From Corinectria fuckeliana (taxonomy: Eukaryota > Ascomycota > Sordariomycetes > Hypocreales > Nectriaceae), in contig WPDH01000065.1 of NCBI GenBank assembly GCA_019137255.1, forward strand, positions 310,001 to 374,000: a stretch of 64,000 nt of DNA, read 5' to 3'. A program made the translations under genes and the position numbers. Below, piece after piece: positions 49,282 through 60,661 of this stretch (position 1 is the stretch's first letter; each line of letters begins with the position of its first letter). A model generated the notes under the pieces. It made no database searches. It saw only the letters and a list, made by a program, of their open reading frames with translations, and was not told the DNA's origin.

Positions 49282-50490
49282 GGCTGCGTGGTCTGGGGGT
49301 GTCGTTGGATTTCGATGTGAAGGCCGGGTGACGGTTGGAAGGAAGAGATTATGTGAAGAACGAATGCCCAGACTCTCGAAGCAAAATCAAGACTTGTTTG
49401 CCACTTCTAGGGCGGGCAGAGGTCTAAATAGGCTCCAAGCACGATGATGCAAGACAATGAAGGGGAATGCAGTGAAGGCGGCGGGCGCCAACCTTGCCCT
49501 TGTCTTTCAACCAGGGAGGTCGGTGAATGAGCGCATCGCTAAGTGACTGCAGGCGCAGGCCATGATCGAACAGGCCCGAAACAAAGGGCATACCAAGAAC
49601 AAGCATCGTGTCACCAATCAAGCAATATCATTCAAGGCTAGGCCACGGCGCGAACTGGCGCTTGTTGCGTCATGGGCGCTGGCTTTGTTTTCGATGGGGG
49701 GGGCGCCTCAAAACCGGATTCCGTCTCCATTCTTCTTCTTCTGCTTCTGCGAATGGACGGCGCCGGGGCAAGGAAGATCGGAGGTGGGGCCGCCGGTAGA
49801 GCCGGGTTTGCGACGGATGCGTCATGGCCAATCGACGCGTCCAGAGTGGCCGTCTTTGAATCAATGCCAATGCTGCGCCTCTCTGAAACGAAGACCCAGG
49901 CACCAGCGGACGGCTTTTGTCACGGGGAGAGCCGTTCAGTACGAAGTACGTATTGAACAAACCCAAACCCGCATCTTGGCGGGTTCTGTCACGGCGGCTC
50001 ACCCCGGCCGGCACGGGACTTTTAAGGTCAGGGGTAGCGCTGGCGATGACGATGATCGCCGACCGAGCAAGCCCAGCCACCGTAACCGAAGCCATCGAAC
50101 CATCCAGGAAGTCTAAAAATTCTCAACCCCCAAAAATAGAAACAAGAATCGTATTCCTTCCATGAAGATGCAGGGTAGAAAGGAAGACTGCACGGAAGCG
50201 ACAAGGTGAGCTTGCAGGACATCTTCAGACAAAGCCACTGATAGTCACGAAATCTGCAAATACCGCTGCCCAGACACCCTCTGCAGCTATTGGCATTGAC
50301 AGTAAGCTCTTTTCATGGGATGACTTCGGGCTTCAAAGGTCCAAGGGAATACTTGGCGAAGCTGTCACACGCTGACGCGCAGAAAATGGAAAACGACCTT
50401 CCAGGGTCCTCAGGAGCCCGGACCAAAGAGATGTTGTATTTCCTGCCTCTTGCAGTTCTCCCACGCCACGGGCAGTCCGTTGCTCCCAGT
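49282..50490. other. intergenic region upstream of the SUR7-like gene
   Basis: About 1.2 kb between the SUR7-like gene and the Dabb gene, both on the minus strand. Long open frames on both strands (49562-50116 plus, 49670-50095 minus) overlap each other and have low-complexity, Arg-rich composition. I judge neither to be a gene. Confidence 0.45.
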
Positions 50491-51036
50491 TCAGTTATCA
50501 GTGCCGCCGATGATAGTAGGCTTGAAGTAAACCGTCAGGATACCCTCCACACCCAGCGTCGCGACGAACGTCTTGAGGTCGTTGTGGGCGACGCACTCCT
50601 CGTCGTAGAACTTCATGTCGTCCCTGTTGGCAAACTCCGTCTTGGACACGAGCGTGTAGCCCTGTGAGCGGTTGTCCTCCTCGGCGGGGCCGACGACCAT
50701 GGAGAGGATATAGGGCTTGCCATTCTGCGTTCATCACGACAAGGGTCAGCAACGACGAAGGACGTCCAAAGGAACAGGACGAGAGAATCGCTGGCTCACC
50801 CTCTGCTGGTCGGCGCCCAGCTTCTTGTACTGCTCGAGGAGCTTGGCCTGGTCGTCCTTGCCGGGCAGCTTGAACATGGTAACTCGGTGCACGCGGTCCG
50901 CCATCTTGACAGTAGTTGTTGCTGCCTGGGCAATCGATCTCGCAGGAAATCCGAACCGCGGGGTGTAAAGTCGACCGGCACTCGCAATCGAAGGTCGTAG
51001 CAGCGTCGAAGCTCTGGGGACCAGCCGCGCGTTCAT
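50491..51036 (-). CDS. stress-responsive A/B barrel (Dabb) domain protein
   Basis: Exons 51036-50800 and 50724-50491 join in phase 0 across a 75-bp intron to give 156 aa. From Met45 (ATG at 50904) the sequence MADRVHRVTMFKLPGKDDQA through NGKPYILSMVVGPAEEDNRS to ILTVYF is a single Dabb domain of about 110 residues. This is a small ferredoxin-like dimeric barrel found in stress proteins and in some polyketide cyclases and lyases. The first 44 residues (MNARLVPRASTLLRPSIASAG...) are rich in Arg, Ser and Ala and lack acidic residues, like a mitochondrial presequence. Both ATGs are plausible, and a dual-targeted pair of products is conceivable. The enzymatic role is unknown. Confidence 0.82.
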
Positions 51037-51658
51037 AGAAGCCGCGCAGGACAACGGGAGGAACGGTAACACACGAGATGCGGGGGGGAGGAGAAAGAAC
51101 CGGGGTGAGGGTCTTCAGAGTTCGCGATTGTAGACGGTTCAAGAAGGTAAAGTGAAGATAATACCGCGGCGTCTTGTCTGGTGTCTCGATTCCGCGCTCC
51201 CTCTTTGTAATCGGAACCATCAAGAGGAGATAGCAATGTTAAACCCCGCCCCCACTTCCTCGGGCGCGCATCCTCCGATTCTCGGCCCCACTGGAGCTCT
51301 GGAGATCCGACGGTTCAAATCGGACGGGCAGTACGAAGTAGAGAGCTTTACTAATTAACTGTCAAGCTTGAATACGGACAACTGAAGGAAAAAGAGTGTA
51401 AGCCGGTCGACGGAAAAATTCCGCTTGGCTTTTATACACCTATCAAAAGCTTTTGTCCCCTGAATTGACACCTGTGGCACCCTGCGTGCTCTGTATCTCA
51501 ACCATGGCGAGAAGTCCTCAATCATCCGTAAACAGTATGACGCCCCTGCATCGTATCGTCCGCTCGTCTTGCGTGACGATACTACACTACAGGACATTGT
51601 GTAAGCCCCAGACTCGTGCTTTGACTTTCTCTCTCCCTCAGCCTAAATTGAATGCCAT
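51037..51658. other. intergenic
   Basis: Upstream region of the Dabb gene and 3' flank of the acetyltransferase. Nothing else seen. Confidence 0.5.
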
Positions 51659-52750
51659 CTACGACCACCCGTAGAACTCCATCTCCTCCATGACAACATC
51701 CCGGTCCTCGCCGCCCTTCCATCGCAGGCATGGCACCATCTCCAGCCTCTCACCATGCGAGACGCTCATTCCCTGGCCATACACCTCCGCGAGGTCCTTT
51801 GCGGCCTGCACGACCTGCTCGCTGGGCTGCCACATGACCACCTCGCGCAGCTCGCACAGCGACGCCTCAACCACCGCGGCCTCCAGGAGCGCCCGCACGC
51901 CAAGCTCCAGGCCCTCACGCCGAGCTACATACATCCGCCCAATGCAAAGCCGCCGTGCGCGGTAATCGTGCACCCACCACGCCCAGGCAGGCTGTCCGAT
52001 GTTGGATCGGGCGCCATGGAGCTCGATAGCCATCTTGCCCCGGCTTAGATGTTGGCTGAACAGCCGGGAGCGTATCATGTGCCAGCGCGTTAGAGGGTCG
52101 GTGGGGAGGACCTGGACATGAGTCTTGCGGTCGCGGCAGCCAGAGAGACGCAGCTTGCAGGCGTTGACGTCTCTGCTGATTGTTTTATGGTCTTCCATGA
52201 ATCCAAGGAAGGCGGCTCCCGGGACATCCACGCGATCTTCCAGCTTCACCTGGCCGAGCGAGATACGCAGCTGCGTCGCGGGGAGCGGCTTCCACCCTAG
52301 CTCCTGGAACAAATCTGGGTGACCATCTCCGTAGACCACGCTGAAATCTGCATGGCCAAAGTCGTCCTTGTCCATCAGCTCCTTCAGCTTAGTGAGGAGC
52401 ATCTTGGCCATGCCGCGCATGCGATACTCGGGGTGCGTGAACAGGTCGGTGATGATGACGGCTTTGGTGCTCCGCGTGCCCTGGCCAGTCGTGACGATGG
52501 CATCTCGCATGTATGCCGTGCAGCTCGAGACGATTTTCAACGCGTCTTTGGGCAAGCGAAGAACCCAGTACGCCGTGTTGCCCATGGAGGCGGTGGTGTC
52601 GGCGAGCTTGTGTTGGATGTCGAGGTAGACAGCCTGCGACAGAGGCGCCGCCTGGACTTGGGAGTTGTTCTGGAAGTGCTTCGTTATCTGATCGCCGCTG
52701 GCACGCTCAAAAACGAGCTCCTCCGGTCTTATGGGGAGTATTGGTGCCAT
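51659..52750 (-). CDS. GNAT-type N-acetyltransferase, LYC1-like
   Basis: Intronless, 363 aa, start ATG 52750 (the upstream in-frame extension begins only with a non-ATG codon). The N-terminal half is a GNAT fold. Acetyl-CoA-binding motif A is VIITDLFTHPEYRMRGMAKMLLTKL-like, with RMRGMA at residues 110-115 (the R/Q-x-x-G-x-A loop). It is followed by DFSVVYGDGHPDLFQELGW, the usual motif B region ending in a Gly-Trp. The C-terminal half (about 170-363) is the extended domain seen in fungal LYC1-like proteins, whose Yarrowia member acetylates the epsilon-amino group of lysine at the start of lysine breakdown. Family assignment is from pattern memory; the substrate here is inferred and could differ. 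Confidence 0.8.
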   Translation of the reverse strand: MAPILPIRPEELVFERASGDQITKHFQNNSQVQAAPLSQAVYLDIQHKLADTTASMGNTAYWVLRLPKDALKIVSSCTAYMRDAIVTTGQGTRSTKAVIITDLFTHPEYRMRGMAKMLLTKLKELMDKDDFGHADFSVVYGDGHPDLFQELGWKPLPATQLRISLGQVKLEDRVDVPGAAFLGFMEDHKTISRDVNACKLRLSGCRDRKTHVQVLPTDPLTRWHMIRSRLFSQHLSRGKMAIELHGARSNIGQPAWAWWVHDYRARRLCIGRMYVARREGLELGVRALLEAAVVEASLCELREVVMWQPSEQVVQAAKDLAEVYGQGMSVSHGERLEMVPCLRWKGGEDRDVVMEEMEFYGWS

Positions 52751-53328
52751 GGCGACCTCTTGGTGGTGGTGATCGCTCGCTTGGTTGGTCAAGTTCGTGA
52801 TACCGTCGAAGATCGCTCAGTGGGTGAGCAGAGGGCGGGCTGGGACAGAAATGTCGACTTATTCAAACACTGTTTTCATCTTGGTAGTGAAAAAAGGAGG
52901 TGGAAGGATGAAGACTGATGTGACGTGGAGGACTGAAGGGCTGTTGTTGACTGTTGAAGTGTTGACGGCTGCGAACAGCTGTAATAACGGCAACCGAATT
53001 GGCAACGCACCTTCCCGCTCACGCGCCATCATTATCAACCACGCTCAAGGAAATCCGCACAGTGTTTTCATTTGCTTCAGGCCTTGACTGTCAGATGAAC
53101 AGATATGAGTGGTCTGTACCTAGCCAAACAAACAACACTGAAGATACTTTACCATTAATTTATTTCCTGCCTTCCTTCCCGAGGTAGGTAGGTATTTCGT
53201 AGACACGATTAAATCAACACAGCCTAGAAGCCAAGTCCCACTCGGCGCTGCTTTTTCTTCCCGAAACTCCGCAAACACCATCATACAAAAACATATGCTT
53301 TATCACCCGCTCAATAGCAAACAAACAC
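52751..53328. other. intergenic
   Basis: Promoter region of the acetyltransferase and 3' flank of the transcription factor. No gene seen. Confidence 0.5.
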
Positions 53329-56231
53329 TCAAGGCGACGGCCCGCTGATGGGAAGCGGGTTCTCGCTCATGGCCCGTGAAGCCCGACCTGCGGGGCCGGA
53401 TCCCAAGTCGCGAAGGAGCTGGCCCAGGCTCTCGACAAGAGGCGGCAACGGCTCCTGACGCATGGGGAAGTTGTCTCGAAGAACGTTTCGAGCAATCGTC
53501 AAGACCATGCCGGTGTTTGTCAGCGACTCGACGCCAGAGTTGACGTCTCCGTTGATCGTCAGCCTCGGCAGACCACGGTCTAGTTGTAGAAAAGCCCGCG
53601 ATTCTCTGCTCTCGTCTCTATCCAGCAGCACCGAGTCGACAGGTGATCCATCTTTCTTGCTACTTGCCGAGTGAGCGCAAGTGGCCAGGCCATAAGCCCA
53701 CAGCGTGAGGCTAGAAAAGTAGACGGCGATGGCGTTGAAGCCCCGCAAGGACGTCGGCGCCAGCTTTCGTGCCCAACTAAATACTTGGCCGGCGTGCCAG
53801 GCGGCGTATCGCGATTCAGACCCCTCGAACCAAGCCTCCTCCAAGATTTGGGCCGCCCTCCGTGCCTCCTCCTCCCCATTTTTGCCCGCGAAGTTCTGCA
53901 GGTCGTCTGGTGAGACATGGAGGATCATCATGAACAGCTCTGCGACCAGAATGAGTTGCGGTTTCGGTTTTCGCAAGTGCTGGATCTGATTTGCAAACTC
54001 GGCGACGTCTCGGTACAGCTCCTGATGCTGCGTTTTGAGCCATAATGGGGGCGTCGACCCACCACGCCGATTAAGGCCTCCCGCGCTATGGAATTTGATA
54101 GCGTCGCGATACGACCAAATCTGACCCCAAAATCCGTGAAGGAGGGCGGTACAGGACAGTTCGATGTCAATGCGGTCTTCCAGGCCGTCCAGGATTGTCA
54201 TGCATTGCGTCACGTCTGCCACTCGCGGGATTCCGCCACTGGGCATCGGCTTTTTCGTCAGAGAGACATCCCGCCAGTCCTCTGCAGTCCTTGCCCTCCA
54301 AAGGTCGCGAGAGGCAGGGAGGGTGAAACATAGTTCATTGTATGACATTAGCGGATTCTTGCAGAGACCAATGGACGATTGGATATCGTGGAAGAACAAA
54401 TGGATGACCAGTCTAAGTGGTGGTCAGCAGACTTGTTATCTGTCAGAAGTGACGAGTAACATACCGCTTGTATGACTCGAGAATGACGAACTGTCTCCAT
54501 TTTGAATCCAAGACGTCGGCCGAGTCCGACATGGATGGCATTTGCGCAGCAGAATCCGAGGAAAAGGATGTCCTTCCAGACCGCCGGAGCATCTTCACCA
54601 TGTCAGTATTCAAATTCAGTTCAAGGGCGAGGCAGACTCACAGTCAACAGGGGCTGGACAAAACTTTCTGCTATTTCCATTTTGCGATTAAACCCGCTCC
54701 ATTGCCCTATATCCAGGTGGAGCATCATGGCCTGGTGCGTCATCAAATCCCGGGTTGTAGAGTTTGAGCCTTCACACCGACCAGCAATAGCCAATCGCGC
54801 AACCTCGTCGAGTGCGAGACCGAACTGCCAGATAGCAGGAACCGAAATGTACGTGGCGCCACTCGATATGATGGCAGCCAAGAGCTCCGGGATCGTGGTG
54901 GTCGGGTCGAAGGACGCTTTGTGGATCAAGGCGTCGCACTTCCGCTCCTCCTGAGCAAAGTGTGCCTGAAGTAGATAGTTGAGAAGGTCCAGGGACGGAA
55001 AGGACGGAACTCGCTGCGGGGTCGGGTTGTGGGCTAGAACCATCGCAAAGAGTCGATCACGCATTGGAGACGGTATTTGCAGCCTAGCCTTGGAGCCATT
55101 GGTGAACTTTTCATAGGCTGAGGATGCTGGGAGTGCTTCATCGTCGAGGGCGAGGGCTTCGGTCTCTCGGTGTACGTAATCCTTCATGTCCGGCTCCCAT
55201 ATCCATGGCGAACGCTTGAACGCTGCATGTCCGCGGGACACATCCCGTCCAGAGCGACGTGATGACCGCTTCGAGTTGACCGTGCTTGTAGACTGTGGAC
55301 TTGGCCCGCTGGTATCAAGCCTTGGAATCGTGAAGCCGTCAAAATCTAGGTCCCATGAAAAGTCCATGTCCTGGAAGATGCTGTGAACTGGGGGGAAGTA
55401 TGTGAGATCATCCGTGAGGCTATCGATGCTGGATAGGCCAAGGAAAGTAGAACCGTCGTACTCTGCGTGCGCATCGTTCAACGGGGCTTGGCTGCGAGTG
55501 TGAGCTTTGGTCATGTACCCAGAATCACCGGACGCAAAACCCTGGTTATCCATGCCAACGGCCGAGGCCATGGTCGAAGCCTCCGAAGGCGAATTGCCAG
55601 CTTGCGAGTCTGAGGTGCGGTACTGGTGGCCGCGCCGGGCGGGCATCTGGCAGGGAAGGCTCTTGCTCCGGCAGCGGCTACACGGCTTCTGGTCCTCGCA
55701 CTTGGCCTTGGAAGCAGCGCAGTTCAGACACGCCTCGGCGGCTCGGTCACTCCGCCGTATGAATGGGCGGTCTTTGGAGGTGCCATCTCGGTCGTGGGTG
55801 GTTTCGTGCCTGGTCAGGAGATCGGCTCGGTTGAAGCGCTTGGGGCACCGGGAGCACGTGTACGGGCGCGCATTCTCATGCGATCTCAGGTGTCGCGTGA
55901 GGTGATCGGCTCGCTCGTAGACACGGCGACAGATGTGGCAGACGTGGGATGGAGATGAAAGCGACGCATCCGACAGCTTGCGCTTGGATGGCACCGAGGA
56001 CGACGCGCCATGAGGGGTGTTCTCCCGGGATACGGACGGTGGGGGAGGTTGCTGCTGTTGGTCGTGTTGCTGAAGCGGGTGCTGCTGCTGCTGCTGCTGC
56101 TGTAGTGTCTGGTGGCCTCTCTGGTTCTGGTCTTGGGCGGGTGGTGCGAGGGAGAAGAGAGACGACAGGAGCATATCAGAGCCGGCGGCGTCGCAAAGGA
56201 TGTCGATGCCGTTCTGCTCCGCTCCGGCCAT
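53329..56231 (-). CDS. transcription factor with C2H2 plus Zn2Cys6 fingers and fungal_trans domain
   Basis: Exons 56231-54642, 54592-54465 and 54412-53329 join in phase to give 933 aa. A poly-Gln stretch (residues 44-61) precedes two tandem C2H2 fingers (Cys98/Cys101/His114/His118 and Cys126/Cys129/His142/His146). After a basic linker comes a Zn2Cys6 cluster with exact spacing (Cys168, 171, 178, 184, 187, 194). The C-terminal 600 residues are helical and resemble the fungal-specific transcription factor domain (e.g. RLFAMVLAHN, TTRDLMTHQAMMLHLDIGQW, YNELCFTLPASRDLWRA). This dual-finger architecture is a known fungal class, so the protein is a nuclear DNA-binding regulator. Targets are unknown. 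It is 12 kb from the PKS and separated from it by unrelated genes, so a pathway-specific role is unlikely. Confidence 0.92.
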
Positions 56232-56630
56232 TGCGAGCTACCTGCCTACCTACCCAGCAGAACGACAACGGGGCCGGACCGGGCCGATGCGATTGTGAAT
56301 AGCGGATCGGACGAGCCGGATGCTGAGCGCGCGTTAGGGGGACGATCTCGCCGAGTAGCCGGAGTGCAAAAGTCAACGGCGCGCACGCAGCGGGAAGTTG
56401 GGGTGAAGCAAAGACGACGCAACGGGCTCTGCGCAGGCTCGGGAAATGGGGGCGGGGTGAGGGGGAAACGTGGAGGGAGCGCACGGCAGCGGAGTCTGGG
56501 GCTTTGGGTGGAGGCGGCGGGCCAATCCCCGCGCTGCAATTTGAGAGGCACTCAGACTTGTATATCATGTATTAACAACAGCAGCATACTCCGATGTGGT
56601 ATAGCGCTTGTCAGTCAATAGGTTAGACTA
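56232..56630. other. intergenic, promoter of the transcription factor
   Basis: About 400 bp upstream of the transcription factor, up to the kinase pseudogene. No gene seen. Confidence 0.5.
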
Positions 56631-57306
56631 TCAGAGGGCGAGCAGAGGTCTACAGGCCGCATGAGTTTCCCAGAGCTTATAAGCATGAACAAGTCGAGAT
56701 AGCGACACAGTCAGGTAGTCGGTCTCATCAGTATCGCAGATATAGCAATACCGCTGAAACTCCTCAACAGGACGACGTCAAGAAGGATCTTCAACCACAC
56801 AAGGGGCAATCAAATCCCTCAATCCCAGTGAATACTGATCACCTTCAAGGGGAGGATAATGGTCCGTTAGATATGCGCTAAACCGAGAGATATATCTAGA
56901 ACTAGCATTTGGGGGTAGTCCAGAGGCGATCTCATAGAATAGGAATAATCCACTATTCTAGTAAAGTCCTCTTAGCTTCATCAATGTTAAAATACTCCCG
57001 CTAGCGCAATACTCTATGACCATCTACATAGTATGGCCAACGAGGAGAGCATCCAACACAGTATTGACATTCTTCGCTCCGCTACTGACAAAGAGCATCA
57101 GAGTTTCAATTTCCTTGAGAATTTCGCCAAATATGTCGGCGCCTGGATCGAGCGCATCTCCTTTTTCGATGTTGATGATCTTGACGGCGACGAGTTGGCC
57201 GGGTCTGGTACTTCGTGCTTTGTAGATCCGACCGAAGCTTCCTATGCCGATAAGTTCCAAAAGATAAGGAGGTGGCTCTTCCTTGCACCCGGCGCATCCC
57301 TGCACA
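56631..57306 (-). pseudogene. decayed Ste20-like protein kinase pseudogene, catalytic core deleted
   Basis: The 5' part encodes a clear kinase N-lobe: P-loop LIGIGSFGRIYKA, ATP-binding Lys in VAVKII, alpha-C Glu in GEILKEIETLML, then NVNTVLDALLVGHTM. A TAG at 57026-57024 follows where Trp is expected, and beyond it the frame reads on as MVIEYCASGSILTLMK. A second TAG is at 56960-56958. WIIPI is readable only in the +1 frame. The next in-frame piece is already YEIASGLPPN from the C-lobe (subdomain IX/X), so the HRD, DFG and APE segments are missing. DLIAPCVVEDPS, a TGA at 56780-56778, RRPVEEFQRY and SLSRLVHAYKLWETH complete the C-lobe match. An acceptor-like GTGCAG at the 5' edge suggests that an upstream exon is lost. 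This is a non-functional relic of a fungal Ste20-type kinase. Confidence 0.85.
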
Positions 57307-58002
57307 AATTAGTGCTTGCGTCTCCTTCGCATCCTTGATGGCATTCTTCCGGGTCGTCGAAAACTAGGCGTTGCCCAAATGAAGTCGCCATTCGCCTGGT
57401 GAGAGGCCAGTTGTGCTGATGCAATGAGACAGTCTAACATAGAAGGTTAGACATTGGGAAGACCCATGGATTAATGAATGATGGATATACCCGTAACCTC
57501 GAAATTCCATTCTGGCCCCGGGAGAAAATATTTTCCTTGGATTGGTCACCCAACTGGCTGTCGATGTGCCAGCCTATCAGAGCCCATCTCGGCCTTCCAA
57601 CCACCAACGGCATGAATGTCGGTGTATCAGGACTCGTCGACAACAAGTGCTAGCGCACACTCTGTGCCGTCACATTAGATACTCGGTCATGGTATGGCCT
57701 AATAGCAGCACGCAGTAGCTGGCTCCCCGAATGTGCCACAGTAACTGTAACAGCTAGTCTGGATCCTGGCGCACCGACACCAAGACAGACGGTGTTTGGG
57801 TGAGAGTGTTGGCGTACAAGAGGTGTTGACACTGATGCGCTAGAACAGACAACATGACAGTATACAAATGATGGTGTGCATGTGCTGAGTTGTGTTCTTT
57901 CGTATTGACGATGATTTCCCTTACACACCTGTTACCATAGATAGCATCTTGGTCCCACTTTATTGGTTTGGGCTCCTTAAAGCAAACTTGAATCCGGCCA
58001 CC

Positions 58003-58175
58003 TTTATTGCGTCAATCGTGTGGTAAAGTGAGGACTGGTGTGCATAGTTACTACGAATGTTCTCGAAGTCCTGAATCCAAGGTCGAGGCTCAGTTGGGCG
58101 TGTCGCTTTTTCGGAGTTGACAGAGAGTAGTCTAGTTGACTGTTGACACCTCAACCCTAGGCGTGTTGGCACTCA
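58003..58175. repeat. diverged direct repeat, copy A
   Basis: Shares TGTGCATA, GGGCGTGT(C/T)GCTTTTT, TGACAGA and ACCTCAACCCT in the same order with copy B about 535-540 bp downstream. The copies align over roughly 150-170 bp with many substitutions and small indels, so the duplication is old. Confidence 0.7.
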
Positions 58176-58544
58176 ATTTACTGTGTAGTCCGAATACCCG
58201 GCGGACTCTGAGGCCGCTAGATCGACTCGCTCCTTTAGCGCCAGTTCCCCCGTTCCGCTTCTCCTTAAGCGCGGTCTGCCCAACGGTCAGGGCGTTTAGG
58301 AGACGTAAAGTAAACGGGGCGCCCCGGAGCCGGGCCCGACTCCGCGAGACGTGGGTCTGTCCACCCCCCCCCCCCTTACCCCCCTACCCCCCGTCACCCG
58401 GAGGCCAGTGCCAGAGGTAGTTCCGGCGTGCGTCGCGTGGCAACGAGATGGAGGGCACCGCCGTGGCTTCGTGAGACACGAATGGGCGCCGACCCGTTTG
58501 AGCCATGCCGGCCTGCACATGTAGACCACGTGTTGGAGCATCCT

Positions 58545-58712
58545 AGTTGCATCGTCTTGGGGGGTAAGCGAGGAGTATTGTGCATAACGCATCTGCGAAT
58601 AAAAGCTTCCCGAAGATCCAGTTTGAGAGTCGGCCGGGCGTGTTGCTTTTTGAGGGGTGACAGATGATGGTTGAGTGTTGGTACCTCAACCCTGGGTGTT
58701 TAGGTCCCCCCC
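58545..58712. repeat. diverged direct repeat, copy B
   Basis: Partner of the copy at 58003-58175, same orientation. The spacer between the copies is not obviously repetitive. No transposase, integrase or other mobile-element gene is visible between or beside them. Confidence 0.7.
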
Positions 58713-59682
58713 GTGTTTAGTGCAGCAGTGATAGCTTCAAGCACTCTGGGGTTAGACTGCGGTCAGTAGACCCCTCCCCTCCACTTCCATGTCTCACTCG
58801 GTGCAGATTCTGAACGGCAACAGGCGGAATTGCGACACCATGCGATGATCTGCATCAAATTAGCTACAAATGGGCGTCTCGTACGAAATTCTTCATTGCA
58901 TATGGTATTGATGCGCTCGGATACAGTTATCTGCGGCCTAAATCGTGATGCATTAACTCTCCGACCCGCACGCTGCAGCCAGGTTGCCCGCCTCATCCAG
59001 GCTGCCGGGAACCAGTGGCCCTGCGACGCTGCAGCAGGGGTGGCTCATGCAAGCCCAGATGCCCAGATCGCCGACGCATGCCATATTCCCGGTACGACCC
59101 AACAGACCTCCTAGAATTCCTGTAAGTCCAACTTGCTCCCTAAAAAGAGCCCAACCTTCAACCGCCAACCAAAGCCGCCAACCCTTTTCGCACTTCCATC
59201 CCAACCCACCTTTCCATTATAAGTATAGTGACGTTTCCCCGTCGCATTATGTCTTCCTACGAAGTGACCACGGCAGACGAGCCCAAATCGATGTGAGGGC
59301 CGTTCGGACTATGGTTGGGAATAGGTGCAGTCCCAAAGTTGACATCCCAACTAGTCACGGAGCTTCCATGTTTCTTAAAGCCTCATCCTTTCCGGAAAGG
59401 AAGATCGTAACCGTGTTCCCACAATAGGCCAGTACAGTCCTCGGCAGATTTTCCAGCGCTCAGTTGTCGTTTTCTTTTCTTTCGACTGTTGCGTTGAGCT
59501 GGCCTTGCTTTTTGGTGTAGTAGAATATTGCCCCAAACGCGGGTTGCTCTCAGCCTTCGGATGAATTGCTCTTGGAAATTCTTGATCGGCGTTATAGCTG
59601 ACAGAGTCGGTCGCTGACGTCTGCCAGTAAATCGGTGCAATTGCCGATATCGTCTCAGCCGCGTGACTGAAGTTGTCGTTGT

Positions 59683-59943
59683 CTAGCCGCAAGGAGTTCC
59701 GCAGACTCCGCAAGCACGGCCGGGAATAACCCAGACTTCATGGCCCTGAGCGTAGCAGGTTGGACACCGGGTGCCCGGGGACCTGCCGGCAAGGCTGATG
59801 TTGATGGTGGCCTCCCAATGGCAGTCAACAACACCATTGGGTGCCGAGGGAACCGTCGCGGCACTGGGCGCTCCGGCCGCTCGGCCCTCCCATGCAAGCG
59901 CTCGGGGCGAAGGTGTCAGAAGGCGATGTGAAGATGGACTCAT
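59683..59943 (-). CDS. small Cys-rich (zinc-ribbon-like) protein
   Basis: An 86-codon ORF with a good start context (CCACCATGAG). The first 40 residues are Ser/Pro/Ala-rich. The C-terminal third is ordered-looking: Cys60 and Cys63 in RCPTCYAQG, then VWVIPGRACGVCGTPC with Cys78, Cys81 and Cys85. The C-x2-C-x14-C-x2-C spacing fits a small zinc ribbon. The protein ends right after the last Cys with a TAG at 59685-59683. No function is known to me. The Cys pattern and start context argue for a real gene, while the short length and the shadowing frames argue for caution. Confidence 0.5.
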   Translation of the reverse strand: MSPSSHRLLTPSPRALAWEGRAAGAPSAATVPSAPNGVVDCHWEATINISLAGRSPGTRCPTCYAQGHEVWVIPGRACGVCGTPCG

Positions 59944-60639
59944 GGTGGAGGTTTTCGCTTGCTAAGGCCAGGCCGGTTTGACAAGCGCGGGGGAGTGGAT
60001 AGGGTGGAGCCTGAAGAACGAGAGGTTGTAGGAGAGATGGAAAAGATAATGGTGCTGGTGCTGTTAACGAGCTTTGCAGTGGTCTGGGCTGTGACTGTGA
60101 CAATGGGTGGGGGCATGATGGGATTTATGGTTTTGCGACGAGGGACGAGGACGGGAGAGGACAGGCTAGGAGAGAGAGTTTGTATGACAATGTCATCCGG
60201 TGATGCCTCGCGAGGCCGGGAAGGGTAAGGTCAAGGAGACAAGCACGCGTGTGGTGAAAGCTTCAATACGTGCTCCGTACCCGGCGCAAGGTTTAATGTG
60301 GGCTAGCATAAGTAGCATCTGACGATCCTTGGGTGGTCCGGCCCAGGTCTAGGTAGGTACTGCGTAGTACGAAGCAGGTAGGCATGCTAGAAGCCGGCGG
60401 CGGCGACAGCAACAGACCTGTCATATCGGCTGCTGTGAGACCCGGGCCTGTCGTTAGTTGCAAGTATGTACGAAGTACTGGACACATTCTGTGGCGCCGC
60501 CCTTGACAAATATCGGTCCGCCTGAATGGGGGGCGGGGTCCGATTCCTTGCTGTGTCTGGTGCGTGAGGAACTAATAATAACGAGATTGACGCAATGCTT
60601 GTCGGGGATTTGCCTGTCTTGTTTGCCTTGTCTGTTTGT

Positions 60640-60661
60640 ATGTCTGTCTGTCTGTCTGTCT
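60640..60661. repeat. (TCTG)n microsatellite, about 5 units
   Basis: Uninterrupted TCTG run. Confidence 0.9.

Larger units (their letters stand above)
57307..59682. other. gene-poor region with diverged repeats
   Basis: About 2.4 kb without a supported gene. It contains two diverged direct repeats (listed separately) and a C homopolymer at about 58364-58375. Short frames here share no recognisable family. Confidence 0.5.

Noticed and set aside
49562..50116. A 184-codon plus-strand frame
   Set aside because: Arg-rich, with a competing frame on the opposite strand, no domain and no splice signals.
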